From Fibrobacter succinogenes (GTDB lineage Bacteria > Fibrobacterota > Fibrobacteria > Fibrobacterales > Fibrobacteraceae), in NCBI GenBank assembly GCA_902771595.1, contig CACXXH010000004.1, positions 1 to 64,000 on the forward strand: a stretch of 64,000 nucleotides of DNA. Direction: 5' to 3'. Below are positions 7,744 to 17,039 of the stretch, in pieces. How positions within the stretch are numbered: position 1 is the stretch's first letter; each line of letters begins with the position of its first letter. A model generated the notes under the pieces. The model was not told the DNA's origin. It saw only the letters and a list, made by a program, of their open reading frames with translations, and made no database searches. The translations under genes and the position numbers were made by a program.

Positions 7744-9528
7744 ATGATTCGCCAACCCAAAAAAATTATTTTACCGCTAGCATTCTGCCTAGCTTCATTT
7801 GCATTCGCACAAACATACGACTTGCCCATCATTTTTGTTGACACCAAGCAACAGTGCCTCGACAATAAACTTCTCGAAAAAATTCCAGCTACCATGAAGG
7901 TACTGGACGGGCAGACGAATAACGTAGCCGACAGCGCCAAGGGCGCATTCTACAACATCGGCATCAAGGTTCGCGGTCAGTCATCCGCCATGTTCCCCAA
8001 GCCCGGCTACAGCGTCGAAGTCCGCAACGAAAAGGGCGAAGGAATGGACGCGAGCATGTTCGGGCTCCCGCCCTCCGACGACTGGGTTTTCCATGGCCCC
8101 TACGTCGACAAGAGCATGTTACGCAACGCCCTCGCCTACTGGCTCTTTAGGCAGGCAGGTCGCTACGCCCCGCGCACCAAGCATTTCGACCTCTACATCA
8201 ACGGCGTATACCGCGGCGTGTACGTAATGGTCGAAAAAATCAAGCGCGGCAAATACCGCGTGAACGTGAGCAAGCTTAAAGAAGACGATATCGCCGGCGA
8301 TAGCCTTACCGGCGGCTACATTTGGGCATTCGACAAAACGGGAACCAATACAGGCGGCGCCGGTGACCAAAAAACGGGCGGCATCGAAGCCGAAGGATTC
8401 AACACCTCCGACGGTCTGAACGTGATTCTGCACTACCCCAAGAAGGCAAATATCCAAAAACAGCAGGAAGAGTACCTAAAGAAGTACCTGAACGATCTCG
8501 AAGCGCTGTTCAAGAACGGCAAGAACGGAGACGGGTTCGAGAAATACGTCGATCTCGGTTCCGCCGTGGACTACGTGCTACATCAGGAAATCACCAATAA
8601 TGGAGACTCTTACTGGTGCAGTTTCTTCTTGCACAAACCCAAGAACAAGACCAACAAAGAAGGCGTATACACCGAAGGCAAGGTGACCCTTGGCCCGCCG
8701 TGGGACTTCAACTTGGCCATGAGCAATGGCGGCATGATGGGCGGCAGCGGTAACAAATGGCAGATTGAAAGCAAAGGCGGCGGCGGTGGCGGCGGCTGGG
8801 GTGGCGGCTGGGGCGGCGGCGGCATGGGTTCGCTCAAGGCTCCCAACTGGCTTATTGGTTTGTGGAAGAGAAGTGATTACCAGGACGAAATGAAGAAGCG
8901 CTGGGCGGAACTCCGCAGCGGTGTGTGGCACACCAAGGTCATAGACGCCTACTTGGATTCCATGAAGACGTACTTGACGAAGGCTGCCGACAGAAACTTC
9001 AAGCGCTGGCCGAACTTGGGCAAAAATAGTGGCCAGAACGATCCAGATCCGGAGCCGATGAAATACTGCAGCAGCCAGGGGGGCGGCTACGGCATAGGCA
9101 TGGGCGGCAACAACGCCAAAACCTGGGACGGCGAAGTGGAACACCTCCGCGCAAAAATGAAAGATAGAATGGCCTGGATGGACCAAAAGTTCGGATTTAC
9201 GGAACCGGCAAATCCCGTTGTAACCGGACCTGTCGATCCCGAACTCCATTGGCCCCATTGGGAGAATGATACCGCAGCAATTGACCCGCCGCCGCCGGCA
9301 TTCCGGGACGATTTCAGCAGGCTGTCTCCGATGAACTTCTTTAACGTGAACGGCGACCGTCTTGAAATCCAGACGAGCTTGGGCGGCACTTTCGCCCTCA
9401 TCGACCTGAATGGCGTTGTCCTGTACAAGACCCGCATCGGCAAGGGACTCACGACCCTGAAGATTCCGGCCAATGCACGGAACAAGGCATGGATAGCGAC
9501 ACTCAACGGCAAGATGATGAATCGCTAA
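7744..9528 (+). CDS. Secreted CotH-like kinase, array copy 2
   Basis: A 594-residue paralogue of copy 1. Start is the ATG at 7744, with AGGAG at 7733-7737; an upstream in-frame TTG at 7702 is not needed. Signal peptide ends AFAQ, then TYDLPIIFVDTKQQC. It keeps DDWVFHGPYVDKS, LHQEITNNGD and GPPWDFNLAMSN. The insert after this motif is a pure glycine/tryptophan loop (GGGGGGGWGGGWGGGG), shorter than in copy 1. The common tail runs from DDFSRLSPMNFF to GKMMNR. A gap of 20 bases to copy 3 and 21 between copies 3 and 4, without hairpins, suggest a three-gene transcript. Copies 1 and 2 are the most alike pair in the kinase region (both have SYWCSFFLHKPK). Substrate unknown; surface or secreted proteins are the likely targets by family analogy. 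Confidence 0.9.
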   Translation: MIRQPKKIILPLAFCLASFAFAQTYDLPIIFVDTKQQCLDNKLLEKIPATMKVLDGQTNNVADSAKGAFYNIGIKVRGQSSAMFPKPGYSVEVRNEKGEGMDASMFGLPPSDDWVFHGPYVDKSMLRNALAYWLFRQAGRYAPRTKHFDLYINGVYRGVYVMVEKIKRGKYRVNVSKLKEDDIAGDSLTGGYIWAFDKTGTNTGGAGDQKTGGIEAEGFNTSDGLNVILHYPKKANIQKQQEEYLKKYLNDLEALFKNGKNGDGFEKYVDLGSAVDYVLHQEITNNGDSYWCSFFLHKPKNKTNKEGVYTEGKVTLGPPWDFNLAMSNGGMMGGSGNKWQIESKGGGGGGGWGGGWGGGGMGSLKAPNWLIGLWKRSDYQDEMKKRWAELRSGVWHTKVIDAYLDSMKTYLTKAADRNFKRWPNLGKNSGQNDPDPEPMKYCSSQGGGYGIGMGGNNAKTWDGEVEHLRAKMKDRMAWMDQKFGFTEPANPVVTGPVDPELHWPHWENDTAAIDPPPPAFRDDFSRLSPMNFFNVNGDRLEIQTSLGGTFALIDLNGVVLYKTRIGKGLTTLKIPANARNKAWIATLNGKMMNR

Positions 9529-9548
9529 CATAAACATAGGTTGCCAGA

Positions 9549-11372
9549 ATGTTTAAAAAACTGGTTTGTACCATAGCGCTCTGCGTATCAGCAGGCGCTT
9601 TTGCGCAAATATACGATTTGCCCATTTTATTCATTGACTCCAAACAAAAATGCCTTGACTTCAATATTATTGAAAAAATACCAGCCACAATAAAAGTCTT
9701 GGACGGCAAATCAAACAACGTCACCGACAGTTCTAAAGGCATTCAATACGACATAGGCATCAAAGTCCGTGGACAACAAAATTCGGCTTACTTCCCCAAG
9801 CCAAACTATTCCATAGAATTCCACGACGCAACGGGCAAAGACAGAAATGTAAGCCTTTTGGGCCTCCCGCCCTCCGACGACTGGGTTTTGCACGGGGCTT
9901 ATATCGATAAAAGCATGATAAGGAACACGCTTGCGCACTGGCTCTTCCGGCAAACAGGCCGTTACAGCCCACGCACCAAATACTTCGATTTATACATCAA
10001 CGGAGTCTATCGCGGCGTTTACGTGCTTATCGAAAGGATCAAGCGAGGCAAATACCGCGTCAACGTAAGCAAGCTCAAAGAAACGGACATCGAAGGCGAT
10101 GAACTCACCGGAGGCTACATTTGGGAATTCGACATGTATCGAGAAGCGAGACTCGGTGCAGGGGCAAGGCAGCCATATTACAATCCATCAGATTTCACGA
10201 CATCTGATAGAATAAACGTTGTCTTGCGCTATCCTTTAAAGAAAAAAATTGCGGAAGAGCAGAAAGAATACCTAAAAAATTATTTGAACGAACTCGAAGC
10301 GCTATTCAAGGACGGCAAAAACGGGAGCGGATACGAAAACTACGTGGATATATCGTCCGCAGCAGATTACATATTGCATCAAGAAATAACACGACATGTA
10401 GATGCCTTTGCCTATAATTTTTTCATGCATAAGCCCAAGGATAAAACGGACGAGCATGGCAACAAGACCCAAGGCAAAATAACACTAGGCCCACCGTGGG
10501 ATTTCGAACTAGCTTTCGCGAACGGTTCTAGACCAGAAAGCAGCGATGATGAAAAAAAAGATACAACTTTCACCACGGGCTTCGTAACCATAGACCCTAA
10601 TGACTGGATTATAGAAACCGACTACAAGATGTTCAGTCATTCAATGGGTTTAAACACGAACCAACTACCCAACTGGCTTATTGAAATCTGGAAGGATAGC
10701 GTTTTTCAAACTGAGGTATCAAAACGTTGGGCAGAACTCCGCAGCGGCGTTTGGCATACCAAAACCATCGATGCCTATCTGGACTCCATGAAAACATTCC
10801 TGACAAGTGCCGCAGAAAGAAACTTCAAACGTTGGCCAAACTTAGGAAAAGTAAGCGCAGTCTACGATGACGACCCGGAGCCAATGAAATACTGTGACTC
10901 AACCAATAATCAAGCCATGAAAATGCCTCTGGGCGGATTCAATGCCGATACTTGGGACGGAGAATTCGAACACGTCCGCACCAAAATAAAAGAAAGAATG
11001 AAATTGGTGGACGAACGACTCGGTTTTACGGAACCCACAAATCCCGTCGTAACCGCGCCTATCGACCCGGAAATCCACGAGCCGCACTGGCAGAAAGATA
11101 TCATTCCGGACGATACTATTCCGAATGATACTGTTCCGCCCATCCGCTTGAAGGAATTCGGCAGGCTCTCCCCGACGAACTTCTTCGACATAAACGGCAA
11201 CAATATTGAAGTTCATTCGTCTTTGGGAGGAACGTTCGCCCTTATCGACCTGAATGGCGTCGTCCTGTACAAGACCCGAATCAAGAAGGGACTCACAATC
11301 TTGAAAATTCCGGCCAACGCGCGGAACAAGGCCTGGATAGTGACCCTCAACGGCAAGATGATGAACCGCTAG
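9549..11372 (+). CDS. Secreted CotH-like kinase, array copy 3
   Basis: A 607-residue paralogue, second gene of the copy 2-4 operon. Signal peptide ends AGAFAQ. Kinase motifs: DDWVLHGAYIDKS, YFDLYINGVYRGVYVLIER, LHQEITRHVD and GPPWDFELAFAN, with both candidate aspartates present. The variable insert here is not glycine-rich but acidic and polar (RPESSDDEKKDTTFTTG). The linker before the tail has short DTIP/DDTIP/NDTVP repeats. The last 215 bases are close to identical with the end of copy 4, whereas the kinase regions differ more, which points to recent gene conversion or a shared duplication of the 3' end. The ribosome site is weak (AGG about 9 bases before the ATG), so translation may be coupled to copy 2. 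Confidence 0.9.
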   Translation: MFKKLVCTIALCVSAGAFAQIYDLPILFIDSKQKCLDFNIIEKIPATIKVLDGKSNNVTDSSKGIQYDIGIKVRGQQNSAYFPKPNYSIEFHDATGKDRNVSLLGLPPSDDWVLHGAYIDKSMIRNTLAHWLFRQTGRYSPRTKYFDLYINGVYRGVYVLIERIKRGKYRVNVSKLKETDIEGDELTGGYIWEFDMYREARLGAGARQPYYNPSDFTTSDRINVVLRYPLKKKIAEEQKEYLKNYLNELEALFKDGKNGSGYENYVDISSAADYILHQEITRHVDAFAYNFFMHKPKDKTDEHGNKTQGKITLGPPWDFELAFANGSRPESSDDEKKDTTFTTGFVTIDPNDWIIETDYKMFSHSMGLNTNQLPNWLIEIWKDSVFQTEVSKRWAELRSGVWHTKTIDAYLDSMKTFLTSAAERNFKRWPNLGKVSAVYDDDPEPMKYCDSTNNQAMKMPLGGFNADTWDGEFEHVRTKIKERMKLVDERLGFTEPTNPVVTAPIDPEIHEPHWQKDIIPDDTIPNDTVPPIRLKEFGRLSPTNFFDINGNNIEVHSSLGGTFALIDLNGVVLYKTRIKKGLTILKIPANARNKAWIVTLNGKMMNR

Positions 11373-11393
11373 TATAAAAAGGGGTGCGTTTAA

Positions 11394-13199
11394 ATGTTAA
11401 AGAAGTTGATTTATGTCATGGCGTTCGGTCTGCTAGCGGATGCTTTTGCGCAGACCTACGATTTGCCCATTATGTTCATTGACACTAAACAAAAGTGCCT
11501 TGACTACAATGTCACTAAAAAATTGCCCGCCACAATAAAAGTCCTGGACGCCAAAACAAACAACGTCGCCGATAGCTCCAAAGCCACGCAATACAACATT
11601 GGCATTAAAGTCCGCGGGAAATCATCTGCAACACAGCCCAAGTCAAACTACACCATCGAATTCTACGATTCAACGGGCAAAGACATGAACGTAGGCTTGC
11701 TCGGCCTCCCTCCTTCCGATGACTGGGCTTTGCTCGGGCCATATGTCGATAAAAGCATGGTCAGGAACTCGTTTGGACACTGGCTCTTCCGGCAAACAGG
11801 CCGTTACAGCCCACGCACTAAACATTTCGATTTATACATCAACGGAGCCTATCGCGGCGTTTACGTACTTACCGAAAGAATCAAGCGAGGCAAATACCGC
11901 GTCAACGTAAGTGAACTCCAAAAAACGGACACCGAAGGCGAGAACCTTACCGGTGGCTACATTTGGGAATTTGACAAAAAATGGAGCCGAACCGGAGCTG
12001 GGGAACCAATAGATAATACCATAAGAGACTTCAAAACATCCGATGGCCATAACATCGTTTTGATTTACCCTAGAAAGAAAAAAATCACAAACGAGCAGAA
12101 AGAATACATACAAAATTATTTAGGCGAACTCGATTCATTATATAAAGGCGGTAAAAGCGGGAGCGGATACGAAAAATACGTGGATATAGTTTCCGCAGCA
12201 GATTACCTCTTGCATCTAGAACTCACCACCAATGCAGACCCCTATTTTGCGTACAACTTTTTCATGTACAAACCCAAAGACGAAACGGACAAGCAAGGCA
12301 ACAAGACCGCAGGCAAAATAACCTTAGGTCCGCCGTGGGGTTTCGAAATAACTCTATGTAACAACACCCACCCAGAAAATTACGAAATTAATAACAATGA
12401 TTCGACATCCTTACCAACGTTAGAAAACTGTTTTGTTGAAGGTTGGCAAATTGATCGCACTTATAAAAACATTGGTTTAGGAGGCGTCCAACCCATAAGA
12501 TGGCTTTGGGGAATGTGGAAGGATAGCGTTTTCCAGACCGAAATGAAAAAACGATGGGCGGAACTCCGCAGCGGCGTTTGGCACACCAAGACCATGGACG
12601 CCTATTTGGACTCCATGAAAGCGCATCTGAAAGATGCCGCAGAAAGGAACTTTAAACGCTGGCCGAACTTAGGAAAAGGAAGCAGTTTCTATGATGAAGA
12701 CCCGCTCCCCATAAAATACTGCCGTGAATCCCAAATACTAGGTACTGGAGTACCTATAGGCGGATTCAATGCCGATACTTGGGACGGCGAATTCGAACAC
12801 CTCCGCAAAAAAACAAAAGAAAGAATGGCCTGGATGGACGAGCAACTCGGTTTTAAGGAGCCGGCAAATCCCGTCGTAACCGCGCCTGTCGACCCGGAAA
12901 TCCACGAGCCGCACTGGCAGAAGGATACTATTCCGGACGATACTATTCCGGATGATACTGTTCCGCTCATCCGCTTGAAGGAATTCGGTAGGCTCTCCCC
13001 GACGAACTTCTTCGACATAAACGGCAACAATATTGAGGTCCAGACGTCTTTGGGAGGAACGTTCGCCCTTATCGACCTGAATGGCGTCGTCCTGTACAAG
13101 ACACGGATCAAGAAGGGACTCACAATCTTGAAAATTCCGGCCAACGCGCGGAACAAGGCCTGGATAGCAACCCTCAACGGCAAGATGATGAACCGCTAA
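11394..13199 (+). CDS. CotH-like protein, array copy 4, predicted pseudokinase
   Basis: A 601-residue paralogue, last gene of the copy 2-4 operon. Signal peptide ends ADAFAQ. It has DDWALLGPYVDKS, HFDLYINGAYRGVYVLTER and LHLELTTNAD, but the metal-site motif PWDFxLA has become PWGFEIT: the Asp codon is GGT at 12339-12341 (Gly 316). If that Asp is the family metal ligand, as its conservation in copies 1, 2, 3 and 5 suggests, this copy should not be catalytic. The reading frame is intact, arguing for a retained non-catalytic role. The insert is Asn/Asp/Glu-rich (HPENYEINNNDSTSLP). The 3' end nearly matches copy 3. A possible terminator hairpin lies at 13220-13252. Confidence 0.88.
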   Translation: MLKKLIYVMAFGLLADAFAQTYDLPIMFIDTKQKCLDYNVTKKLPATIKVLDAKTNNVADSSKATQYNIGIKVRGKSSATQPKSNYTIEFYDSTGKDMNVGLLGLPPSDDWALLGPYVDKSMVRNSFGHWLFRQTGRYSPRTKHFDLYINGAYRGVYVLTERIKRGKYRVNVSELQKTDTEGENLTGGYIWEFDKKWSRTGAGEPIDNTIRDFKTSDGHNIVLIYPRKKKITNEQKEYIQNYLGELDSLYKGGKSGSGYEKYVDIVSAADYLLHLELTTNADPYFAYNFFMYKPKDETDKQGNKTAGKITLGPPWGFEITLCNNTHPENYEINNNDSTSLPTLENCFVEGWQIDRTYKNIGLGGVQPIRWLWGMWKDSVFQTEMKKRWAELRSGVWHTKTMDAYLDSMKAHLKDAAERNFKRWPNLGKGSSFYDEDPLPIKYCRESQILGTGVPIGGFNADTWDGEFEHLRKKTKERMAWMDEQLGFKEPANPVVTAPVDPEIHEPHWQKDTIPDDTIPDDTVPLIRLKEFGRLSPTNFFDINGNNIEVQTSLGGTFALIDLNGVVLYKTRIKKGLTILKIPANARNKAWIATLNGKMMNR

Positions 13200-13219
13200 G
13201 AAAAACTTTCAAAAAAACG

Positions 13220-13252
13220 GCAAAAAGGCCATCTTTTTTATGGCATTTTTGC
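13220..13252 (+). terminator. Terminator-like hairpin after CotH copy 4
   Basis: GCAAAAA (13220-13226) pairs with TTTTTGC (13246-13252) and CCAT (13229-13232) with ATGG (13240-13243), with a small internal loop. The T-rich arm could serve as the release run. Confidence 0.5.
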
Positions 13253-13388
13253 TTAGAATCGGCCAAATTTGCGAAATTTCAGCATTTTTTGCAGTTGTCA
13301 TACATTACAACGCTCAATTCATAATTAACAACTCTTTTGGGAGCAAAGAATATAAATTACACTTCGGTATTTGGTGAAGGAGAAAAAT

Positions 13389-15179
13389 ATGTCCAAAAAA
13401 TCAAAATTTTTCTTCTATGGCATTTTTCTTGCCATGGTAGTTCCGCTATTCGCACAGACATACGACCTGCCGCTCATCATCGTGAACACGCAGAACGGCA
13501 AGGCGCTCGAGAAGGGAGCCGACAAGATTCCCGGCACCATGCGCATTTTGGACAAGGGCACGAACAGCGTTGCCGACAGTGCAAAAGGCGAGCTGATGAA
13601 TATCGGCATCAAGATCCGTGGGCAGACCTCCGCCGACTTCCCGAAAAAGGGCTACGGCATCGAACTCAAGGCACGCGCCTGCACGAACGTCGCCGATACG
13701 GCCTGCCACGATACGAGCCTCAAGGTACTCGGCATGCCGAAGAGCGCCGACTGGGTGTTCCATGGCCCGTATGTAGACAAGACGCTCATCCGAAACGCGC
13801 TCGCCTACTGGTTTTACCAGCGTACGGGCCGCTACAGTTCGCGCTTCAAGTTCTTTGAACTCTACCTGAACGGGCAGTACAAGGGTGTGTACCTGCTGCT
13901 CGAAAAAATCAAGCGCGCCAAGGCCCGCGTACATATTGCGAAACTCAAGGAAGAAGATATCAGCGGCGACGACGTGACCGGCGGTTACGTGCTGAGCATC
14001 GACAAGGTGGAAAATAACTCCACGCAGGGCCTCGACAAGGAAGGCTTCAAGAGCAAAGACGGCTCCCCCGTCGTGATGCGTTCTCCGAAAAAGGAAAACA
14101 CCACCAGGGAGCAGCAGCAGTATATCCAGAACTTCTTCAACTCCATCGAGCAGAAGTGCGACAACGGCGACATCAACAGCAGCGGATGCCTGGACATTCT
14201 CGATATCGATGCCGCGGTCGACTACATAATGCACGAAGACATCACCAACAATACCGACGCCTACATCTGCAGTTTCTACATGTTCAAGGACAAGGACAGC
14301 AAGGGCGGCAAGTTGCAGCTCGGTGCCCCGTGGGACTTCAACCTCGCCTTCGGAGCCTACCAGCGCGTGGGCGGCGAAAAGGCAGAAGGCTGGCGCATTC
14401 CGCAGAGCGCAGGTGACGGAGGATTCGCATTCGGCATGAACGAATGGTTTGTCGCCAAGTGGATACAGAACATCTGGAAAGACAGCAAGTTCCAGCAGAA
14501 GTACAAGGCCCGCTGGGCGGAACTGCGCAGTGGCGTTTGGCACACCAAGAACATCGACCACTTCATAGACTCCCTCAAGACAGTCCTCAAGAATGCCGCC
14601 GACCGCAATTTCCAGCGCTGGCCGAACTTAGGGCAGTCTAGCGGCACCTGCGACGCCGACCCGATGGAATCCGGAAACAATAACAGCTGGAACCCAGGCA
14701 GTTGGAACCCGGGCAGCTGGAACATGGGTTGCATGGGCATGAAGATGAACTACTACAACGAACCCACGTGGGATGCCGAAATCGAGCACCTGCGCAAGTA
14801 CGTGAAGCAAAGATTCGCATGGATTGACCAACAGGTGAATTTCCACGAGCCTTCCACCCCCATCGTGACTGAACCGCTCATTATCGACGACTGGGGTTAC
14901 TACGACAAGAATCCCGAAGAAGACGATCCGATTATTACCGATCCCCCCATAGCAAACCCCGAATACCTGAGCATCACCCGCCTCAACTACTACACGCTCG
15001 AAGGCAACACGCTCACGGTGCAAAGCGTGAAGGGAGGCCTCTTCAGGCTCATAGACTTAAACGGGAAGACCCTGTTCAAGACCGACATCAAGTCCGGCGT
15101 ACAGACATTGCAGGTGCCGAGAAACGCTCGCAACAAGCAATGGATTGCGACGCTGAACGGCAAGATGCTCAGCCGATAG
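13389..15179 (+). CDS. Secreted CotH-like kinase, array copy 5
   Basis: A 596-residue and most divergent paralogue, separated from copy 4 by about 190 bases and so probably transcribed alone. The ATG at 13389 has GAAGGAG about 5 bases upstream; a TTG at 13371 is rejected. Signal peptide ends PLFAQ. Motifs: ADWVFHGPYVDKT, FFELYLNGQYKGVYLLLEK, MHEDITNNTD and GAPWDFNLAFGA. The insert after PWDFNLA is short (about 25 residues, no Gly-run); the second loop carries a tandem NPGSWNPGSW repeat. Five cysteines in the early kinase region and near the tail are not shared with copies 1-4. The tail reads LFRLIDLNGKTLFKTDIKSG and ends NGKMLSR. Catalytic residues appear complete. Confidence 0.9.
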   Translation: MSKKSKFFFYGIFLAMVVPLFAQTYDLPLIIVNTQNGKALEKGADKIPGTMRILDKGTNSVADSAKGELMNIGIKIRGQTSADFPKKGYGIELKARACTNVADTACHDTSLKVLGMPKSADWVFHGPYVDKTLIRNALAYWFYQRTGRYSSRFKFFELYLNGQYKGVYLLLEKIKRAKARVHIAKLKEEDISGDDVTGGYVLSIDKVENNSTQGLDKEGFKSKDGSPVVMRSPKKENTTREQQQYIQNFFNSIEQKCDNGDINSSGCLDILDIDAAVDYIMHEDITNNTDAYICSFYMFKDKDSKGGKLQLGAPWDFNLAFGAYQRVGGEKAEGWRIPQSAGDGGFAFGMNEWFVAKWIQNIWKDSKFQQKYKARWAELRSGVWHTKNIDHFIDSLKTVLKNAADRNFQRWPNLGQSSGTCDADPMESGNNNSWNPGSWNPGSWNMGCMGMKMNYYNEPTWDAEIEHLRKYVKQRFAWIDQQVNFHEPSTPIVTEPLIIDDWGYYDKNPEEDDPIITDPPIANPEYLSITRLNYYTLEGNTLTVQSVKGGLFRLIDLNGKTLFKTDIKSGVQTLQVPRNARNKQWIATLNGKMLSR

Positions 15180-15201
15180 ATTTACTCCTTGCTAATCCAA
15201 C

Positions 15202-15225
15202 GGGGACGTCCGCAAGGGCGTCCCC
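15202..15225 (+). terminator. Hairpin terminator after CotH copy 5
   Basis: GGGGACG (15202-15208) pairs with CGTCCCC (15219-15225); 22 bases after the stop, followed by ATTTAGTTTG, a weak T-run. Confidence 0.65.
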
Positions 15226-15243
15226 ATTTAGTTTGTAAAAAAG

Positions 15244-15274
15244 AAAACCGCCCCGAGATTATCGGAGCGGTTTT
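15244..15274 (-). terminator. Strong terminator of glnS, usable from both sides
   Basis: AAAACCGC (15244-15251) pairs with GCGGTTTT (15267-15274), extended inward by CCGA/TCGG. On the minus strand it is followed by CTTTTTTAC, fitting the end of the glnS transcript. Confidence 0.85.
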
Positions 15275-15309
15275 CAATTAAACGCTATATCGCGAAGTTT
15301 ATCGGCGAA

Positions 15310-16995
15310 TTATTTCGCGACCTGCTTGGCGAAGCTATCCTTCAGGTCCACCGTGCGGTTGAACACCAGGTGATCCGGCTTGGAGTCGACGCTATCCAGG
15401 CAGAAGTAGCCCTGGCGCATGAACTGGAAGCGGTCTTCGAGCTTCGCATCGGCGAGGCTCGGCTCCACCTTGGCCTGCTTGATGACCATGGAATCCGGGT
15501 TCAGGTAATCGTGCCAGTCTTCGCCCTCGGGAACCGCGGCCGGGTCTTCGAGCGTAAACAGGTTGTTGATCAGGCGCACTTCGGCATCGACGGCATGTGC
15601 GGCAGAGACCCAGTGGATGGTTCCCTTGACCTTGCGTCCGTCGGGCGTTTCGCCGCCCTTGCTCTGCGGGTCGTATTCGCAGTGGATGACCGTCACCTTG
15701 CCGTTCGCATCCTTCTCGACGCTCTTGCAGGTCACGAAGTAGGCGCCCTTCAGGCGGACTTCTCCGTCCGGTTTCAGGCGGAAGTACTTCTTCGGCGGTT
15801 CTTCCATGAAGTCGTCGGCCTCGATGTAGAGTTCCTTCCCGAACGGGACCTGACGCTTGCCGGCGGCTTCGTCGTTCGGGTTGTTCTCGACTTCAATCAT
15901 CTCGACCTTGCCGTCTTCCCAGTTGTCAATCACGAGCTTCACCGGGTCGATCACGGCCATCACGCGGTTCGCCGTCTTGTTCAGCTCTTCGCGGATGCAG
16001 AAGTAGAGCAGGTTCACGTCGACCATGGAGTCGGCCTTGGAAACGCCGATGCGGTCGCAGAACTCGCGGATGGAACTCGGGGTAAAGCCACGGCGGCGGT
16101 AACCGCAGACCGTCGGCATACGCGGGTCGTTCCAGCCCATCACGGCCTTCGTCTCCACCAGTTCCAAAAGCTTGCGCTTGCTCATCATGGTGTAGGTCAG
16201 GTTCAAGCGGGCAAATTCAATCTGCTGCGGGCGGTTCTCGAGACCGAGTTCGATCAAGAACCAGTCGTACAGCGGGCGGTGCGCCTCGAATTCAAGCGTA
16301 CAGATGGAGTGCGTGATGCCTTCGATCCAGTCGCTGAGCGGGTGCGCAAAATCGTACATCGGGTAGATGCACCACTTGTCGCCGGTGCGGTGATGCGTGC
16401 AGTGCTTGATGCGGTAGATGACCGGATCGCGCATGTTCATGTTCGGGCTAGAGAGGTCCACCTTGGCACGGAGGCACTTCTCGCCGTCGGCATACTTGCC
16501 GTCGCGCATTTCGCGGAAGAGCTTCATGTTCTCTTCGACGCTGCGGTCGCGGTAGGGGCTCGGACGGCTCGGCTTGCCGGCGTCGTTGCCGCGGTATTCC
16601 TGCATCTCGTCGCGAGTCAGGTCTTCCACGTAGGCCTTGCCCATCTCGATGAGTTTTTCGGCAAAGGCATAAATCTGGTCGTAGTAATCGCTAGCGAAGT
16701 ATTCGCCGCCCTTCCATTCAAAGCCCAGCCACTTCACGTCTTCGCGGATGGAATCGACATATTCCACGTCTTCCTTGGTCGGGTTCGTATCGTCGAAGCG
16801 AAGGTTCGTGATACCGCCGAAAGCGGCATACTTGTTCGCGGTACCGAAGTTCAGGCAGATGGACTTCGCGTGGCCGATGTGGATGTAGCCGTTCGGCTCC
16901 GGCGGGAAGCGGGTATGCACCTTGGTGCGCTTGCCCGTGGCGAGGTCGTTAACGATGATGTCCTGCACAAAATTCGAAGATTCGGGGATTTCCAT
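15310..16995 (-). CDS. glnS: Glutaminyl-tRNA synthetase
   Basis: A 561-residue class I aminoacyl-tRNA synthetase that charges tRNA-Gln. The class signature HIGHAKS is near residue 37 and the MSKRK motif (KMSKS equivalent) follows LNLTYTM near residue 272. The N-terminal [12 protein letters not shown] and [17 protein letters not shown] are typical of bacterial GlnRS. The C-terminal half carries the beta-barrel anticodon-binding domains ([19 protein letters not shown]). Length agrees with E. coli GlnS (about 550). The ATG at 16995 has an AAGGAT ribosome site. It lies 44 bases downstream of cysK on the same strand, so the two may be co-transcribed and end at the 15244-15274 hairpin. Presence of GlnRS means this organism charges tRNA-Gln directly, without needing the amidotransferase route for Gln. 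Confidence 0.97.
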   Translation of the reverse strand: MEIPESSNFVQDIIVNDLATGKRTKVHTRFPPEPNGYIHIGHAKSICLNFGTANKYAAFGGITNLRFDDTNPTKEDVEYVDSIREDVKWLGFEWKGGEYFASDYYDQIYAFAEKLIEMGKAYVEDLTRDEMQEYRGNDAGKPSRPSPYRDRSVEENMKLFREMRDGKYADGEKCLRAKVDLSSPNMNMRDPVIYRIKHCTHHRTGDKWCIYPMYDFAHPLSDWIEGITHSICTLEFEAHRPLYDWFLIELGLENRPQQIEFARLNLTYTMMSKRKLLELVETKAVMGWNDPRMPTVCGYRRRGFTPSSIREFCDRIGVSKADSMVDVNLLYFCIREELNKTANRVMAVIDPVKLVIDNWEDGKVEMIEVENNPNDEAAGKRQVPFGKELYIEADDFMEEPPKKYFRLKPDGEVRLKGAYFVTCKSVEKDANGKVTVIHCEYDPQSKGGETPDGRKVKGTIHWVSAAHAVDAEVRLINNLFTLEDPAAVPEGEDWHDYLNPDSMVIKQAKVEPSLADAKLEDRFQFMRQGYFCLDSVDSKPDHLVFNRTVDLKDSFAKQVAK

Positions 16996-17039
16996 TGTGG
17001 TATCCTTTTAAAATTTTACGGGCTAAATTTAGAAAAAAA

